Source: Didymodactylos carnosus
Taxonomy: Eukaryota > Rotifera > Eurotatoria > Philodinida > Philodinidae
Length of the DNA: 33,406 nucleotides
Reading direction: 5' to 3'
NCBI GenBank assembly: GCA_905250885.1
Contig: CAJNOQ010001300.1
Location: 1-33,406, forward strand
The notes beneath the pieces were generated by a model. It worked only from the letters and a program-made list of their open reading frames with translations, was not told the origin of the DNA and made no database searches. Within the stretch, counting starts at the first letter, position 1. Each line of letters begins with the position of its first letter. The position numbers were made by a program, and so were the translations under genes. This document shows positions 20,961 to 32,739 of the stretch, in pieces.

Positions 20961-23900
20961 GTAAGTAACCATACATATAGTCAGCTCTTAATCTTAACTA
21001 CTACTACTGTTCTGCTTTTTAGACAAATATGAAAAAATTTGTTGATTGTATAAAAATGGAACAAACATTTAAAGTTGCCAGATATCTTGAACGAGGATTT
21101 GATCCAAATATTCAGATAACTGATGACGGTATGATACATACACAAATTAGAAGAATTCAATATTATTTAAAATGTCTCATTTTAGAAACTCCTCTAACGT
21201 GTGCAATTGATCTACAGAATCCACGTGAAATGATAATGACGTTAGTTAATGGTGGTGCACATCTTGATTATAGAACAAAAGATGGACAAACACCTTTACA
21301 CAAAGCAGCCATAAACAATAAAAAAGCAGCCATTATGGTAAGAGAATATCCCTGTCGTCAAAATCGACAAAAAAAATTGTACATGATCGTGATTTTTAAG
21401 TAGAATTTTTTTCCGAGTGATCACGATTTAAGAAAAATGAATGGTTGCTTGCAATTTCAGATAAAGCCATCGACTAACTCTTTATCCCAGCTGATCATGT
21501 AAACCGAAGCTGATATTCTTTTAGACTTGATAAAACAAATTTTGTGAAAACTTTCTAGGACTTGTCCGTTTCTCGAAGGAAAAGGAAGTTTAAAATATAA
21601 AGTTTATATACCGTGGTTTCCAGGGGGGAGGGGTAGCTGTAAACTTTTGGGGTGAAATTGTGATTGATCAAATTTCAATATAAATTTGGTGTTTACAGCT
21701 ACTGAATAGACTAGTAACAGACAGTGTATTATGTTCACTATAATGTTCACACCTGTGGACATCCGAAGGTGAAGAGTTAATCAAAATTTAATTTGCTATT
21801 TTTTATGACTCATTCTAAAAATTGCGATTAAGTTAGCTGATTTTCGCAACAGGAGTAGTTATAAACACTTCCAGTAAAAAAATGATTTAGTAATTACATG
21901 ATGCCATCCTGAGATAAGTTTCCATTAGTATGTTGATATAATAAGATATAATTAAATTTAGATTATTCTTGAATTGGGTGGTTCACCAAATGTTTATGAC
22001 GAAAAACAATTGACACCATTGTATTATTGTATATTATATAAAGCAGATCCATATTGTGCTCAATTATTACTACAAGATCATAGTATTGTTGATTGTACAG
22101 ATGAAAATCTTTCAACAGAAATTCATCAGGTAACAGTATAATTTGAAGAGTAAATATAGAACTTTTATTTACTTGATTTATGCTTTAGGCTTGTCGTTTT
22201 GGACTTGTTCAACATATTGAAAATCTTCTATTTTATCGAGCTGATATTAATGCAAAAAATACAGCAGGAAATACACCGTTACATGTTTGTGCAGCTAATA
22301 ATCAGGTATGTTGTAATTTGTCACTAGATGAGTATAGAATTAATCACTTAGTAAAAGACTTTGTACAGTACATAATATCAGATTATATAAAATTATTATC
22401 ATTGAACTATCTTTCTATTTATTATCAAATATATGAATTGTATTGTTTTGTTTTCTTATCGTATCTCTCTTTTACTCTCTCTATATTCGGATTGTGAGTG
22501 AATAGTCAGTCATATACGTATAATGAATGAATTTACATACAATTATCTTAAAGAGAAAGATGACATTCTCATCTCTCACAGTTTTCTTTTTCCTCGATTG
22601 TTTTTATCATATAGCTTTTTAACATTGTTTTAGGATTAACTATCGTGTATTTACCACCACTCCCCAATTGTTGTTTTTTTACTTTCGTGCTTTATGCAAT
22701 CGTCAAATGGTCATCATTTTCTTTCACTATGATACTTATATAGTCGTTGAATCATTTCTATAAAAACTATATAAAATGGATAATGTTAGGATATTTCGTA
22801 TAAAAATTGATAGGAATTTTTCAGACTTTTTCTCCAAAACGTTATTATGTCTTAAAACCATTAACAGACTCTTATGCAGTACGAAGTCGTTCAGTTTTTT
22901 CGATCAGAAGATATTTCAATTTAAACTTTAAACTTTTTCGTGGTTAATCCTTTATCACTGTGAGTGTTGTTGTATTATTTATTTGTATGAATAAACTGCA
23001 TCTTCGATAACGATCTTGAGACGAATAGCAATTAGAGACCTGTACGAGTTAAGTAAATGTAACCCGAACTCAACCCGATCCAACGTCATCTTAACCGAAT
23101 CCCGATCCGATTCTAGGATCAGATCGAGTTGCAGGTCTCTAATTGCAATGGAAAATAAATTTTGAAATGTTGTCTATTTACAATGTGTCCAGATCGTTCA
23201 ATTTATTTTCTGTTTTTATCAAGATCACATTACATTTCATCAAATTATTTGTTTTTTATTCATTTTTAAAGGAAAGCTGTGCACGTGTATTATTATTTCG
23301 TGGCGCTGATACAACATCTATAAATAAAGCAAACCAAACACCGTACGAATTAGCTTTAGTATCACAAAATTTGTCAATTGCAAGTATTATTCAACAACAT
23401 AAACCGGACTATGTTGGTAAGCACTATGATTTTGTTCATTGTAAACCATTAATTTTCCCCAGTTAGCTTCAAATTATTCACGACTATTTCATAATATTGT
23501 TCGTCTATGTTCATAGATTATCTTCAAAAATACAACTTTCTCTATCTTTAACCTTCAAATCATCGTGCTAGACAGCCTGGGATATGTAAAGTTGATGATA
23601 GTAGACTTGTCTTATTAATGAAATAATAGCTGTTAGTATTTATTTTCTCCAGAAAATATTGACAAAACGCTCTAATCAATTTTGTTAGTGTATCACTACT
23701 AAATTATTCCTTTAGTCACCGATGACTACACATTAATGATCAATTATAAAGTTTATTTTATATCAATTTTATTTTTAGTACCCTATCGTGAAAATCCTGT
23801 TATAAATCCTAAACGGCGTAGTATCTACGTTGAACAACGTCTTCGCACTAATTGTACATCAGCTTCGTCATCGTTGAATAGTCGTTCTCAAAGTATGCCA

Positions 23901-26900
23901 AAATTAAATGGCGGTATGAATGGATCGATTCGTAGTCATAGTCCGATAAATGATTATTTTCAAACACAATCCAGTCGATCATCATCACCAAAATCATTTA
24001 GTGTTAATAGTGATCACGGTTTTGGATCAGAGAGTGCATCACATCTCTCAGGAGGTATGAAAATGAGAAATACTATAATTTTTTTAATTATCAAATTAAT
24101 AACTTAATTAATACAGGATCTCCGATTGTTCAAACATCTATTGTCAATGGTGGTTATACATATTCAAGAAAACGTCTGTATGCAGCTGCACCCGGACGAA
24201 AATGTGTCTGTATTAAACCGTTTAAAGCTCAACAACAAGGCGAATTAACATTGAAAAAGGGAACTATCATGGAAAGTAAGTCATATAGAGGGGAACATCC
24301 ATATGAAGCATTTCACCATTACATAAACCTTCGGCGTAAACCGTAAGACCAACCTCATTTTGTAGACCTTGTCGAGCTGAGCCTAGCTGCGCGAATCGCC
24401 GGTTCGGAGGTAATGTGCATAAAACGTTATAAGGACTTTATTGTTGTAGAGGAAAAGTACAATTTCCTTGTTTTTCCAGCGGATCTTGCCTAACTTGTAA
24501 TGATTCCTCTGAGTCTATTTCCCAAACGAAATTCTCGTGGGTGGTTTCAAATGAAAGAGCGTCTCAAATACTATATATTTTGATGGAAAAAACTAGTGAC
24601 CCAAGAAGAATGTTTGAGCTATGGATCTATGAAAAACTAGTAGTATTTGTGGTATTTTCTCTGTATTGTACACACCAAATTTGATGAAAATAATCTTGTA
24701 TAGATTATTTTTTATGCTGAATTCGACTTTCATATTTAGAGAATGTATTTCTGCTTTGTTCAGATGTGAAACTCGGATATACTCCTAGAGTTGTTCATTT
24801 TATATAGAAATTTTACCGTTTTTGACATGTAAGAGGTATATTACAATGGAGAAATTACACAGCTTATTTTCTCTCTCTAGAAAGAAAATTAATATCTGCA
24901 TATGATATATAAAATTATCTCAGTCAGAAAGTTTTGATTTCACTTCTAGAACAGAAATATTGCACATATCTTTTTCTATGCTAAAGGTTGAGAAATGTCA
25001 TTCACAGAGTTTAATTTTGTATACATTCTACATTTAGTTTTGAGCGTTGGTGAACAAGGCTATTTGGAAGGACGTTCTAAAGATGGTGAAGGCTGGTTTC
25101 CAAGTCATCATGTTCAAGATATATGTGTATTTAGTAAGTATATTTTTAAGCACTACTGTTCTTTATATAAAAGCGAATATATCTGGCATAATAGAAAATG
25201 GTGAAACAATGAATGATGACACAATTGTTATACGTCGTGATGCATTGTCTGCTTTAATGATTAATAATGATTCATTTATGCCCAGAACAGTTGTATTACA
25301 ACGAGGAAAAAAAGGTTTTGGATTTGTTTTAAGAGGATCAAGAGGTAATAATAAAATTTAATATTATTATTATTTTGTAAAAAAAAAAAATTATTAAAAA
25401 TTTAGATGCTGGTAAATTATTTAATCCTACACCATCATTTCCTGCCTTACAATTTCTTGACAGTATCGAAAAAGGAAGCAACGCAGACAAAGCTGGACTT
25501 AAACAAAATGATTATGTGTTAGAAGTACGCATTTTACATTATATACTCAATAACAATATTAAATAGTAAAAATAACATTTATTATTTATAGATAAATAAT
25601 TTAAATGTAATATCGATGCCTCATGAAGAATGTGTAAATTTAATTAAGAAAGCCGGTGATACGTTAGCATTAAAAGTTGTTACAGCAGTACCAATGACAA
25701 ATGATTGTACATCAACAATAACATTAAATATGATTAATAATAATTATTCACAATCATTACCGTATAGAAGAAAAGGTAAAATTATAGTTTTAAACATGTA
25801 CAACATATTTAATAAAAGATTTTGATAGCACTCTATAGACAACAGTCAACATTAATAATAGAAAAAAATTTCAATCTCAATTATTATTATTATTCTCATT
25901 TTCAGCACCTATTTTAATCCGACTACCTGATTCAACGGGTGTTTGTGAAACACTTGGTATGTGTTCTTTCACGAGAAAAATATAAAATTTGCACGATTAC
26001 AAATATATACATAGAGCAAAGAAAAACAGAAAAAAAATAAATGTCTTTTATTACCTCGTTATCTTTTAGAAAGATGAATAGTCTATTTCTTCTTCTCTTG
26101 GGATGTAATATTAAATCAGTATGAAATGTGCACGATCTCATCCTTTATTAAAAATGATTAAATGAGTCTAGTTAAGTTCTTAAATTTTCTTATAGCTAAT
26201 TCGTGTAGATCATCATCAAAATCATTGAGTATATCAAATCATCCACCATTTAATTATTTATTTCGATCAAAAAATGATGGTTATATAAATACGGTTATAG
26301 GTATTAATGAAAATTAAATAAAAAAAAAAAAAAAAAAATAATAATAACAATTTAGGATCATATAAAATTTTAGCTAGATTTTTCTCTATGCATGAAATAA
26401 TTGAACTTTTTTTTTTTGCATCACATTCTACACTCATTTGCACCAAACACTTTGCATGAAAATTGTCAAACAAGTATCATGTCAATCTATGTGCATGTTA
26501 TGATGGAACTAACTTTAGTTGTAAGATATTCAGACTTTTCGTGCCTCTTCACAGTCTATCAAACATGTATTTGTCATTTTTTCACATCACATCGGGAATT
26601 TTGGTATATAACTAAATCAGTATTCTGAAGAAGAAAAAAAAATAAATTTATTGATATCAAGTGTACTTTATAATATTAATCACTCGTTTTTAATAAAAAT
26701 ATGACAATAATCTAATTATTTTTTTTTTAGAAGAACTTGATCGTACATTAGCTGAGTATGAATATGGAAGTATGTTAAATTCACAATCAACTTCCGACAT
26801 GAATTATTTACCGTTAAAACGTCAAACGTTTAATGAAGAAATAGCATTGACAAATATGAATAAAATCATTACTAGAACAACACCATCACTATCAATTAGA

Positions 26901-29900
26901 AGAGGAAAGTAAGTTGAGAATGAGATGTAGAAAAAATTAGGCAGTATAACATGAACATTTTTTTGATTTAATAACTACTTCAACGAGTTTAGGTTATTGT
27001 AATATACCATATTACAATAACCTAAATATTAACTACGCACAATATTAAATATAGGAATGTAAAGGCGTTTTTATTTTCCTACACACGTTCAAAATTTTAT
27101 TAAAAAAATAGGAAAAAAAAAATTCTACTTCAGCACGTTCAAGTCCTGACAACCAGTTGGATAAAAAAACTCTAAGTTAAGAAAATATCGACGTACAATA
27201 ATATATCAATATTGACTACAAATGAGAAAAACACTTTTTCTGTAACAGCATTTTAACAAAATAAAATTATGTATCGTAAGTTTTCATGTTGAATATATTT
27301 CGTTATTTTTCAGATCAAAACCTGTTGTACCAGAACGTGAATCCAGTCTCTACGATTGTTTTTCGGCTATAAACGGTAATCAATCACAACAACATCAACA
27401 AATTTATGGAACATTTCGACCATTATCATCATCGCTACAGACTCAACGTCATCTCGCTACAAGTGTACCTAATTTAAGACATAATTCGAATTCGTCATCA
27501 AACGAAGCTGACGAAGAATCATCATTATCGTCTTTAAATAGTAATCAACATCCGCAACAGCAAAATCCATATATTGAAATAACAAATTCATCAACTACAA
27601 ATACTTTGGTATCGTCTGATGGAATTTATATGACACCATCACTAGTGATGAATACATCTACATCTTTAACAACGTTTAAAGGCACAGCACCTCTTGCACC
27701 ACCTCCCGTTCCTCCTCCATTTCCACCTTCTTTTCCTTCGTCAATCGATAAAGTAAAACCGAGCGATGTTAAAAAGCGTTCAATGGTTAAAAAACAATTA
27801 TTGTATGCATCCTTAAACTCGAATAATAATAATAATAATAATAATCGTGATAGTGAAACAACGAATAGTGACAATGAAAGACAACAGTCGATGCCTCCAC
27901 CTCCACCACCACCGTTTCCACCTCAATTAAATAAATTAACTCCACAACATCAATTCTCGCAACAACCTTCACAAATAAAACTTGCACATGAAAAACCTGT
28001 AATAACTACGGCAACAATTGTTGGAGATGGAAATCTACAAACAGAAATTGAACAAGCAAGAAATCGTTTAAAAAAACCACAAGCTATACAAATAGTACAC
28101 GTACCAAAAAAAGAGACAATACAATCAAAATCGATACAACAACGACCATTATCCACCTTATCAAACGGAAGAACAACTTCATGTAAGAATACATTTATCA
28201 TTAATTACACGTTTAAGTAATATGCCCTGAAATAAATTGTATATAAGGCGTTGTAAAAAAAGTTGACAGATATATATACAAATGTCACGGTTAATTGCTT
28301 AAAACATTTCGTTTTCTTTTCTTATTCTAGCTTCACCTTCATCGTTAAATACTCCGCCACGTTCAACTATTCTTCATCCATCTTCAACTTATACTGAACT
28401 AAAAAATATTGTTATTGAGGATTTAACACCGTCTACAACCGTCACATCATTTCCACCTCCACCATCTCCTACAACTTTGAGAAAAAATACAACGTCAGAA
28501 CAAAATATAACATTGACAAGATTAACAAATGAACAATCATCATCTTTATCATCAACTAAATCAGTTTTTTCACTACCCACATCTCTTTCTCAAGGTGTAA
28601 CAGATGTAAGACACGATGCAAATTTTTCATCTGTTATTGCACAAAAAGCAGCTGAAAAACAAGCGAGATTTAACGAAACAAAACCAGTAAAACAAATTCC
28701 AGCAACATTCTTTTCTGGTATAAATCAAGCAACTATTCAATATCAACAAAAATCAACAACATACTATAATCAAGTATCTACCAATGGAACAACAACAGGA
28801 AATGTTAAACAAACAGGTAAACATTTTTTTAAAAATTTGTTATAATTAATCATACATTTTGCCTAATGTTTATCAAAATGAAACATATTTTAAATAGCAG
28901 CACAGACAAAGCATATTTTTTATGTGGGAAGACACCATTTTCTATTTTTCACTCTACAAATGTTTCATACATAAACAATTTGGAATTTGTAAATGATTCA
29001 CATTTGATTGCTGCAAGTAGTAGTGTCTGCTGATAAAAAAAAACAAACAGCTATTGTCCAAAGCACCATACTTACTCATACACAGCGCTTTAAATTACCT
29101 TATTTTATATTTTCAGCGCAACGTTACCAAATGTGATTGTAAGTTCCTTCCCTCTTTTTGTATCATCTATGTACATTATTCTATGATAGAAAAAAATCCC
29201 TCTTTTTTTCCATGGGTGTTCAGTCAAGTTATTAAATACACAATATAATAGCTTATATTAAAAATGCGTTTGTTGTGCCATTAATAATACTTATAATGCT
29301 TCGTTACTACTCGCTTCTACTCAACTGTTTAGGCAGTATGCTTTTGTGTGCGTGTGTGTGTGTTCGATCTATCTTGCATGATTGTGCGCGTTAATATGGA
29401 TAACGTGCATGTATTGATGTTGTTAGTTGATTGTAGATGTGGGATTTTAAGTATGAAAATATGCGAGCTAGAAACATGTCGTGTAGAGTGAGTTTTTTAA
29501 TCCAGGAAAATCATTAAAACACATTTCTATCCTTTATACGACATGTAAACAGCTTGTAATACTCTTAGATTCGTCATTTTTATCTTTGTAGTAGTATACC
29601 AATTGTTGCCTGTTGGTAATTATATAGCTAGAATATATGTATCTTACTTGAAGGGGATAGAGTAACACTAAGATGTATTGTTTATTATACGGCATGCAGT
29701 TAATGATAAGAGTAATATTAGTGTAAAGTGTGATACTTAGCAGTGATATTTAGATCAATAAAGAACAACAATATGGTGTTTTTGATAAATATCATATAAG
29801 TCGAAATCTCATGTGTAACAACAGTATCGGTTTTCAGCTTAAAAAACTTTGCATTGTAAATCTAATACATCTGTTTTTAAAATGTACCACAGTTAGTCTC

Positions 29901-31330
29901 ATACGTTACGGGTGGAAATTCTGTTTAGACAAAAACTGTAGAAAAATAAAGACATACCAAAAGAATACAGATTTATTGTTTTATGAAAAATTTAAGACAA
30001 CTAGTCATAGCAAATATCCGAGGTAAATTGTTGCTTTACTACGATAACTGAACGTTGGTCTTCTAATACAGATTCTACCGGTACTTTTCTCTGCTTAATT
30101 TGTCCATTTCCCTGGATAAGCTCTTTTTTGATGAAGAGTCAAGCTGATATATTCATTAAAAAAGCCACATATTTCATAATCGTGATTCTAACAGTTTTTC
30201 AGTGTGTAGATTCTTATTTGTTTAGTGATTTTAATGAATAAAAATAAGCACCCAGAATAAAATATTTCATTTATACCAAATACAGTAATGATATTTATTC
30301 TCTTAGAGTTGATAACATATTATTAGTCTACAAATACATAATTAGAAGAAAAATGGCGAAGTTTAATAATATGTCACTTACTAAAGGACTATAAATTTTA
30401 TATACATTTGTTTACAAGGTTACATTTTTTACCAATACAAATTTCAATTTTTAGTATAACACATGCATACTAATTTTGTGCACCTACTTTAAGGTGCCTG
30501 TTAGAAATACAATTTCTTTTTTAAAAAAAGTCGGTATTAAACTAAGCACATTGTCAAATAGCACACTGTATCTACTAGCAGGACCTATAGTTATTTGTTA
30601 TTCATTAAAGTGGTATGAATGTTTTTCGAAAACTTTTCTAAAAACCTTGAAAAACCGACTTTTCCAAAAATTATTCTTCCCGATAAAAGATCAAACTCAG
30701 ACATAGTTTCAATTATCGGCAACGTAGAGAAAACATTTCTGATCAAAATAAAATGTCTGTCAGCTTTGGGTAGTGTCAAACGTTATGAGAGTTTGGCTAG
30801 AAGCCTTAAAACATTCACCAACCACTGGTGCCATAACAAATAAGTCGCAACTTTCGCGAAGTAATAGATGAATCTAGACGGGTATCATCGGGAGTAAAAG
30901 TATAGAAAACTGAGCTTAGTTGTTTATACGTTAATTTAAAAATGAAAAGATATAGAAAACAAACATTTGTTTGACTCGTATCAAACGATTATAATTTGGT
31001 GATAGAGTTGATGTGACGATCTACTAGAATTTATATTTTTTATTTCTTGTTTCAGCTGATATGAACAACTATTTTAATGGTGAAATATCTCGTCCGCATC
31101 TCACATCATCCTCATCGACTGTAACATCTTCCTCATCATCTTCTCCGTCACAATCATCCTCGTTATCAAATTCACCTGTTCATCAACAACGTTTTAGTCA
31201 TGCTGCAAATCAGTTACTAGAAGGTTTAAAACGTCGTACTACTCAAAATGCACATCAGCAACAAACATCAATGATTAAACATTATAATCATCAGGGTACT
31301 GGTAGTACCAGTGATGGTGATAAAAATTAA
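20117..31330 (+). CDS. Shank: SH3 and multiple ankyrin repeat domains protein (Shank), 21 coding exons, 1,340 aa
   Basis: Exons: 20117-20242, 20555-20626, 20690-20815, 20898-20960, 21023-21128, 21186-21337, 21962-22129, 22189-22305, 23272-23416, 23779-24054, 24117-24275, 25038-25133, 25195-25344, 25406-25524, 25592-25775, 25906-25956, 26196-26300, 26731-26908, 27314-28182, 28331-28816, 31056-31330. All introns are GT-AG and all joins keep frame. Shank proteins are cytoplasmic master scaffolds, best known at excitatory synapses, linking receptors through adaptors to Homer and actin. Domain order here is the canonical SPN (about 29-125), ankyrin repeats (about 130-350), SH3 (about 479-535), PDZ (about 566-660), then a low-complexity Ser/Gln/Pro tail. 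The usual C-terminal SAM domain is absent. Vertebrate Shanks are about 1,250-2,100 aa. The start is the first ATG (20117) after the acceptor at 20079; M6 (20132) is an alternative. The internal exons are certain in kind; the exact 5' start and last exon are less so. Confidence 0.93.
21338..21961. other. Shank intron 6
   Basis: 624 nt, GT-AG, no exon-like frame. It contains a perfect 12-bp inverted pair (GTAGCTGTAAAC, 21633-21644 against 21691-21702) and a weaker pair built on GATCGTGATTT near 21384 and 21420. Both may be remnants of short foldback elements. Confidence 0.4.
23028..23146. mobile_element. 119-bp MITE inside Shank intron 8
   Basis: GCAATTAGAGACCTG (23028-23042) and CAGGTCTCTAATTGC (23132-23146) are perfect 15-bp inverted ends. 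The interior repeats CCCGA/TCGG-type words and is GC-richer than the intron, similar in style to the element at 5280-5390. It is non-coding and about 125 nt upstream of the exon 9 acceptor (23271). Confidence 0.6.
23779..25133 (+). other. Shank: Shank exons 10-12: linker and SH3 domain
   Basis: Exon 10 (codons 359-450) encodes VPYRENPV followed by a Ser-rich linker. Exon 11 gives the family hallmark SRKRLYAAAPGRK and the first SH3 strands. Exon 12, after a 762-nt intron, completes the SH3 with ILSVGEQGYLEGRSKDGEGW and FPSHHVQDI. The phase-1 join across that intron is fixed by this continuity. The usual ALYDY motif is replaced by CIKPFKA, as Shank SH3 domains generally lack the classic polyproline groove, so typical PxxP binding is doubtful. 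Confidence 0.9.
25195..25775 (+). other. Shank: Shank exons 13-15: PDZ domain
   Basis: The PDZ spans about residues 566-660: RTVVLQRGKKGFGFVLRG with the carboxylate-binding GFGF loop (576-579), NPTPSFPALQFLDSIEKGSN, AGLKQNDYVLEINNLNVISM and HEECVNLIKKAGDTLALKVV. H636 opens the second helix, which marks a class I PDZ selecting Ser/Thr-x-hydrophobic C-termini, as of SAPAP/GKAP in other animals. The introns are 61, 61 and 67 nt. About 30 residues of lineage-specific linker precede the domain. Confidence 0.92.
26988..27026. repeat. Perfect 18-bp-arm hairpin in Shank intron 18
   Basis: TTTAGGTTATTGTAATAT (26988-27005) and its exact reverse complement (27009-27026) are separated by only ACC. As RNA this is a strong AU-rich stem 79 nt past the exon 18 donor. 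It could be a small foldback remnant or affect splicing; no loop conservation can be judged here. Confidence 0.6.
27822..27845 (+). repeat. In-frame (AAT)8 microsatellite in Shank exon 19
   Basis: Eight uninterrupted AAT codons encode Asn968-975. Length variation here would change protein length in steps of one residue without frameshift. Confidence 0.8.
28817..31055. other. Shank intron 20, 2,239 nt
   Basis: GT-AG, with a pyrimidine-rich acceptor TTTCTTGTTTCAG. I looked for a SAM-domain exon here in all plus frames and saw none. Open frames at 29811-30026 and 30619-30843 have no recognisable domain and do not join in phase. A (TG)n-rich stretch lies near 29345-29362. Confidence 0.45.
31056..31330 (+). 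other. Shank: Shank final coding exon and stop
   Basis: Phase-1 join (G|CT gives Ala) into DMNNYFNGEISRP, a long Ser run, then HAANQLLEGLKRRT and TAA at 31328-31330. A SAM domain of about 65 residues normally ends Shank; this exon encodes only about 90 residues, mostly Ser/Gln/His. A weak acceptor in the 3' region (CTATCCACATAG, ending 31420) could give an alternative short tail by splicing from within this exon, but that also is not SAM-like. Confidence 0.75.
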
Positions 31331-32739
31331 AAGAAAATTTTTTTTGCTACTTTTTTTTCTCTCACAACACTTAATCCGTTTTCCGTGTGATTTTTACTAT
31401 TTTTTTTCTATCCACATAGACTGTCTATATGTCGCTTTCGTAGAAAACAAAAAGCCGAAGAACAACAAATTGCTTAACTGAATATTGATTGATTCTACTA
31501 CCTCTGTCTAGTTTTTATTTTGTTGAATTCACTATCATTCATTATTTTAAAAAAGAGGTGTATGTCTAGTTTACGATTGGTTGTTGTTTTTCTTTTACAT
31601 TCCTATTGTTCTTCAAAAAAAAATTTTCAATCTCCTTTTTGACTAGTTTTGAGCAGAGCTATGTCAATTATAACATCAATTGTTGTGCATATTGAGAAGA
31701 CATTCAACAAAATACTTCTCTAGTAAAAATTGTAAAAGAACAGAAACTCTATTCTTTACCCTGCTCAAATTTTACAACGAAATTTTGACATGTACGTGTT
31801 CTTTTGTTAAACATGTTTATCGACACACTTTTTTTTCTTCTTCATCTCAGTGATATTCACAGTCCAAAATTTTCTCTATTCTTGTTCTTTGTTGTTTTTG
31901 TTTTTACTTTTGTGTGTGTAGATGAAACACTAAAAACTATTATCTATATAATAATTCAGTCACACATTCCGCTTTTTATATGAAAATAAAATTTAATTAT
32001 ATTATGTAAGAAAAAGAGATTATATTGAGAATGTTTTTATCTAATGTGCTTGTTTTTCTCCAATTTAATTTTCCAATTATTATCAGTTTGTAACATAAAG
32101 ATTCTATCATCTGATGAAAATTGAATTTTCAGATGAAGATTTTTGTCAAAGAACAATAATGTTGATAATTTCTCAAATACTACTCTGTAATTATTCAAAC
32201 AGATGGTTTGTTTGCGAAGAACATTTTTTGTCCTTCAGTCATGAAAAAACCTTATAAACTAAAAATAATCGTTTAAAAAATATTGATTCCAAGACATTTC
32301 AGTTATGATTGAAATTTGTTTTCACTCAACACTTTTCATTTCATATATGATTCAATGCAGCTTGACGAAGATTTCGAATGTGTTGTTTATTTTCGTTCAA
32401 AAAGTTTTATTTAATTGAGAAGAATAGATTTCACATCAGACACCAAGAAGTTTTCAAAACACTATAAAAGAAAGTTTAGAAACAACTATTCATACATATG
32501 GACATATAATCAATGCTCTGTATGTAGAAGAATATCTGTATAATATTTAAATCACATTGAAGGTTCGAAAACTCGTTACATTGAAGAATTGTGGTGTTTG
32601 AAAAATATGTGAGGACGAAAAAATAGTATTTTCTTAAAAACTGGACGAGTAAACTTGAAAATTTTTTCATCATTAAATAAATAAATATTTCAGTGCGGAG
32701 TCATGACTAGGACTGTAAAAGTTCCCGTAGCGCTGATTT
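31331..32739. other. Shank 3' UTR and downstream spacer
   Basis: No coding signal. The first AATAAA on the plus strand that I can find after the stop is at 31985-31990, followed by TTTAATTATATTATG, giving a 3' UTR of about 0.65-0.7 kb if used. The remainder is AT-rich with short open frames only. Confidence 0.4.

Larger units (their letters stand above)
21023..23416 (+). other. Shank: Shank exons 5-9: ankyrin repeats
   Basis: Residues 130-358 contain about six ankyrin repeats. Clear repeat cores are DETPLTCAID, GGAHLDYRTKDGQTPLHKAA, GGSPNVYDEKQLTPLYYC, ADINAKNTAGNTPLHVCA and GADTTSINKANQTPYELA. The EIHQACRFGLVQHIENLLFY segment is a Shank-specific signature and crosses the 59-nt intron at 22130-22188. 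The 57-nt intron 21129-21185 has no in-frame stop and is a multiple of three; removing it restores the family's E-T-P-L, which is why I splice it. In the family these repeats bind sharpin and spectrin. Confidence 0.92.
25906..28816 (+). other. Shank: Shank exons 16-20: proline/serine-rich scaffold tail
   Basis: Residues 687-1249 are mostly low complexity. Polyproline stretches occur at 926-937 and 992-1001; PPPPF (995-999) fits the PPxxF form bound by Homer EVH1 domains, but is embedded in a proline run, so this is only suggestive. An (AAT)8 in-frame run gives eight Asn (968-975). Exon 20 carries one higher-complexity, helix-like segment, DANFSSVIAQKAAEKQARFN (1183-1202). Read-through of the exon 20 donor would end the protein ten residues later (stop at 28843-28845), a possible short isoform. 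Confidence 0.85.

Noticed and set aside
27626..28201. Several minus-strand open frames opposite Shank exon 19
   Set aside because: They are antisense shadows of the Shank coding strand and its Asn, Pro and Ser codon repeats.
29811..30026. Open frame ending next to a donor-like GTAAAT; considered as a missing Shank exon
   Set aside because: Entering from exon 20 in phase 1 at the acceptor near 29838 gives an immediate stop, and the peptide is not SAM-like.
30072..30206. Acceptor (ATACAG) and phase-compatible open stretch in intron 20
   Set aside because: It encodes a hydrophobic, unconserved-looking peptide with no clear strong donor; the exon 20 to 31056 join is cleaner.
30619..30843. 74-codon plus-strand open frame in Shank intron 20, with an overlapping minus-strand frame
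   Set aside because: No recognisable domain, no splice sites in phase with Shank, and open frames in both directions, as chance or an old repeat would give.
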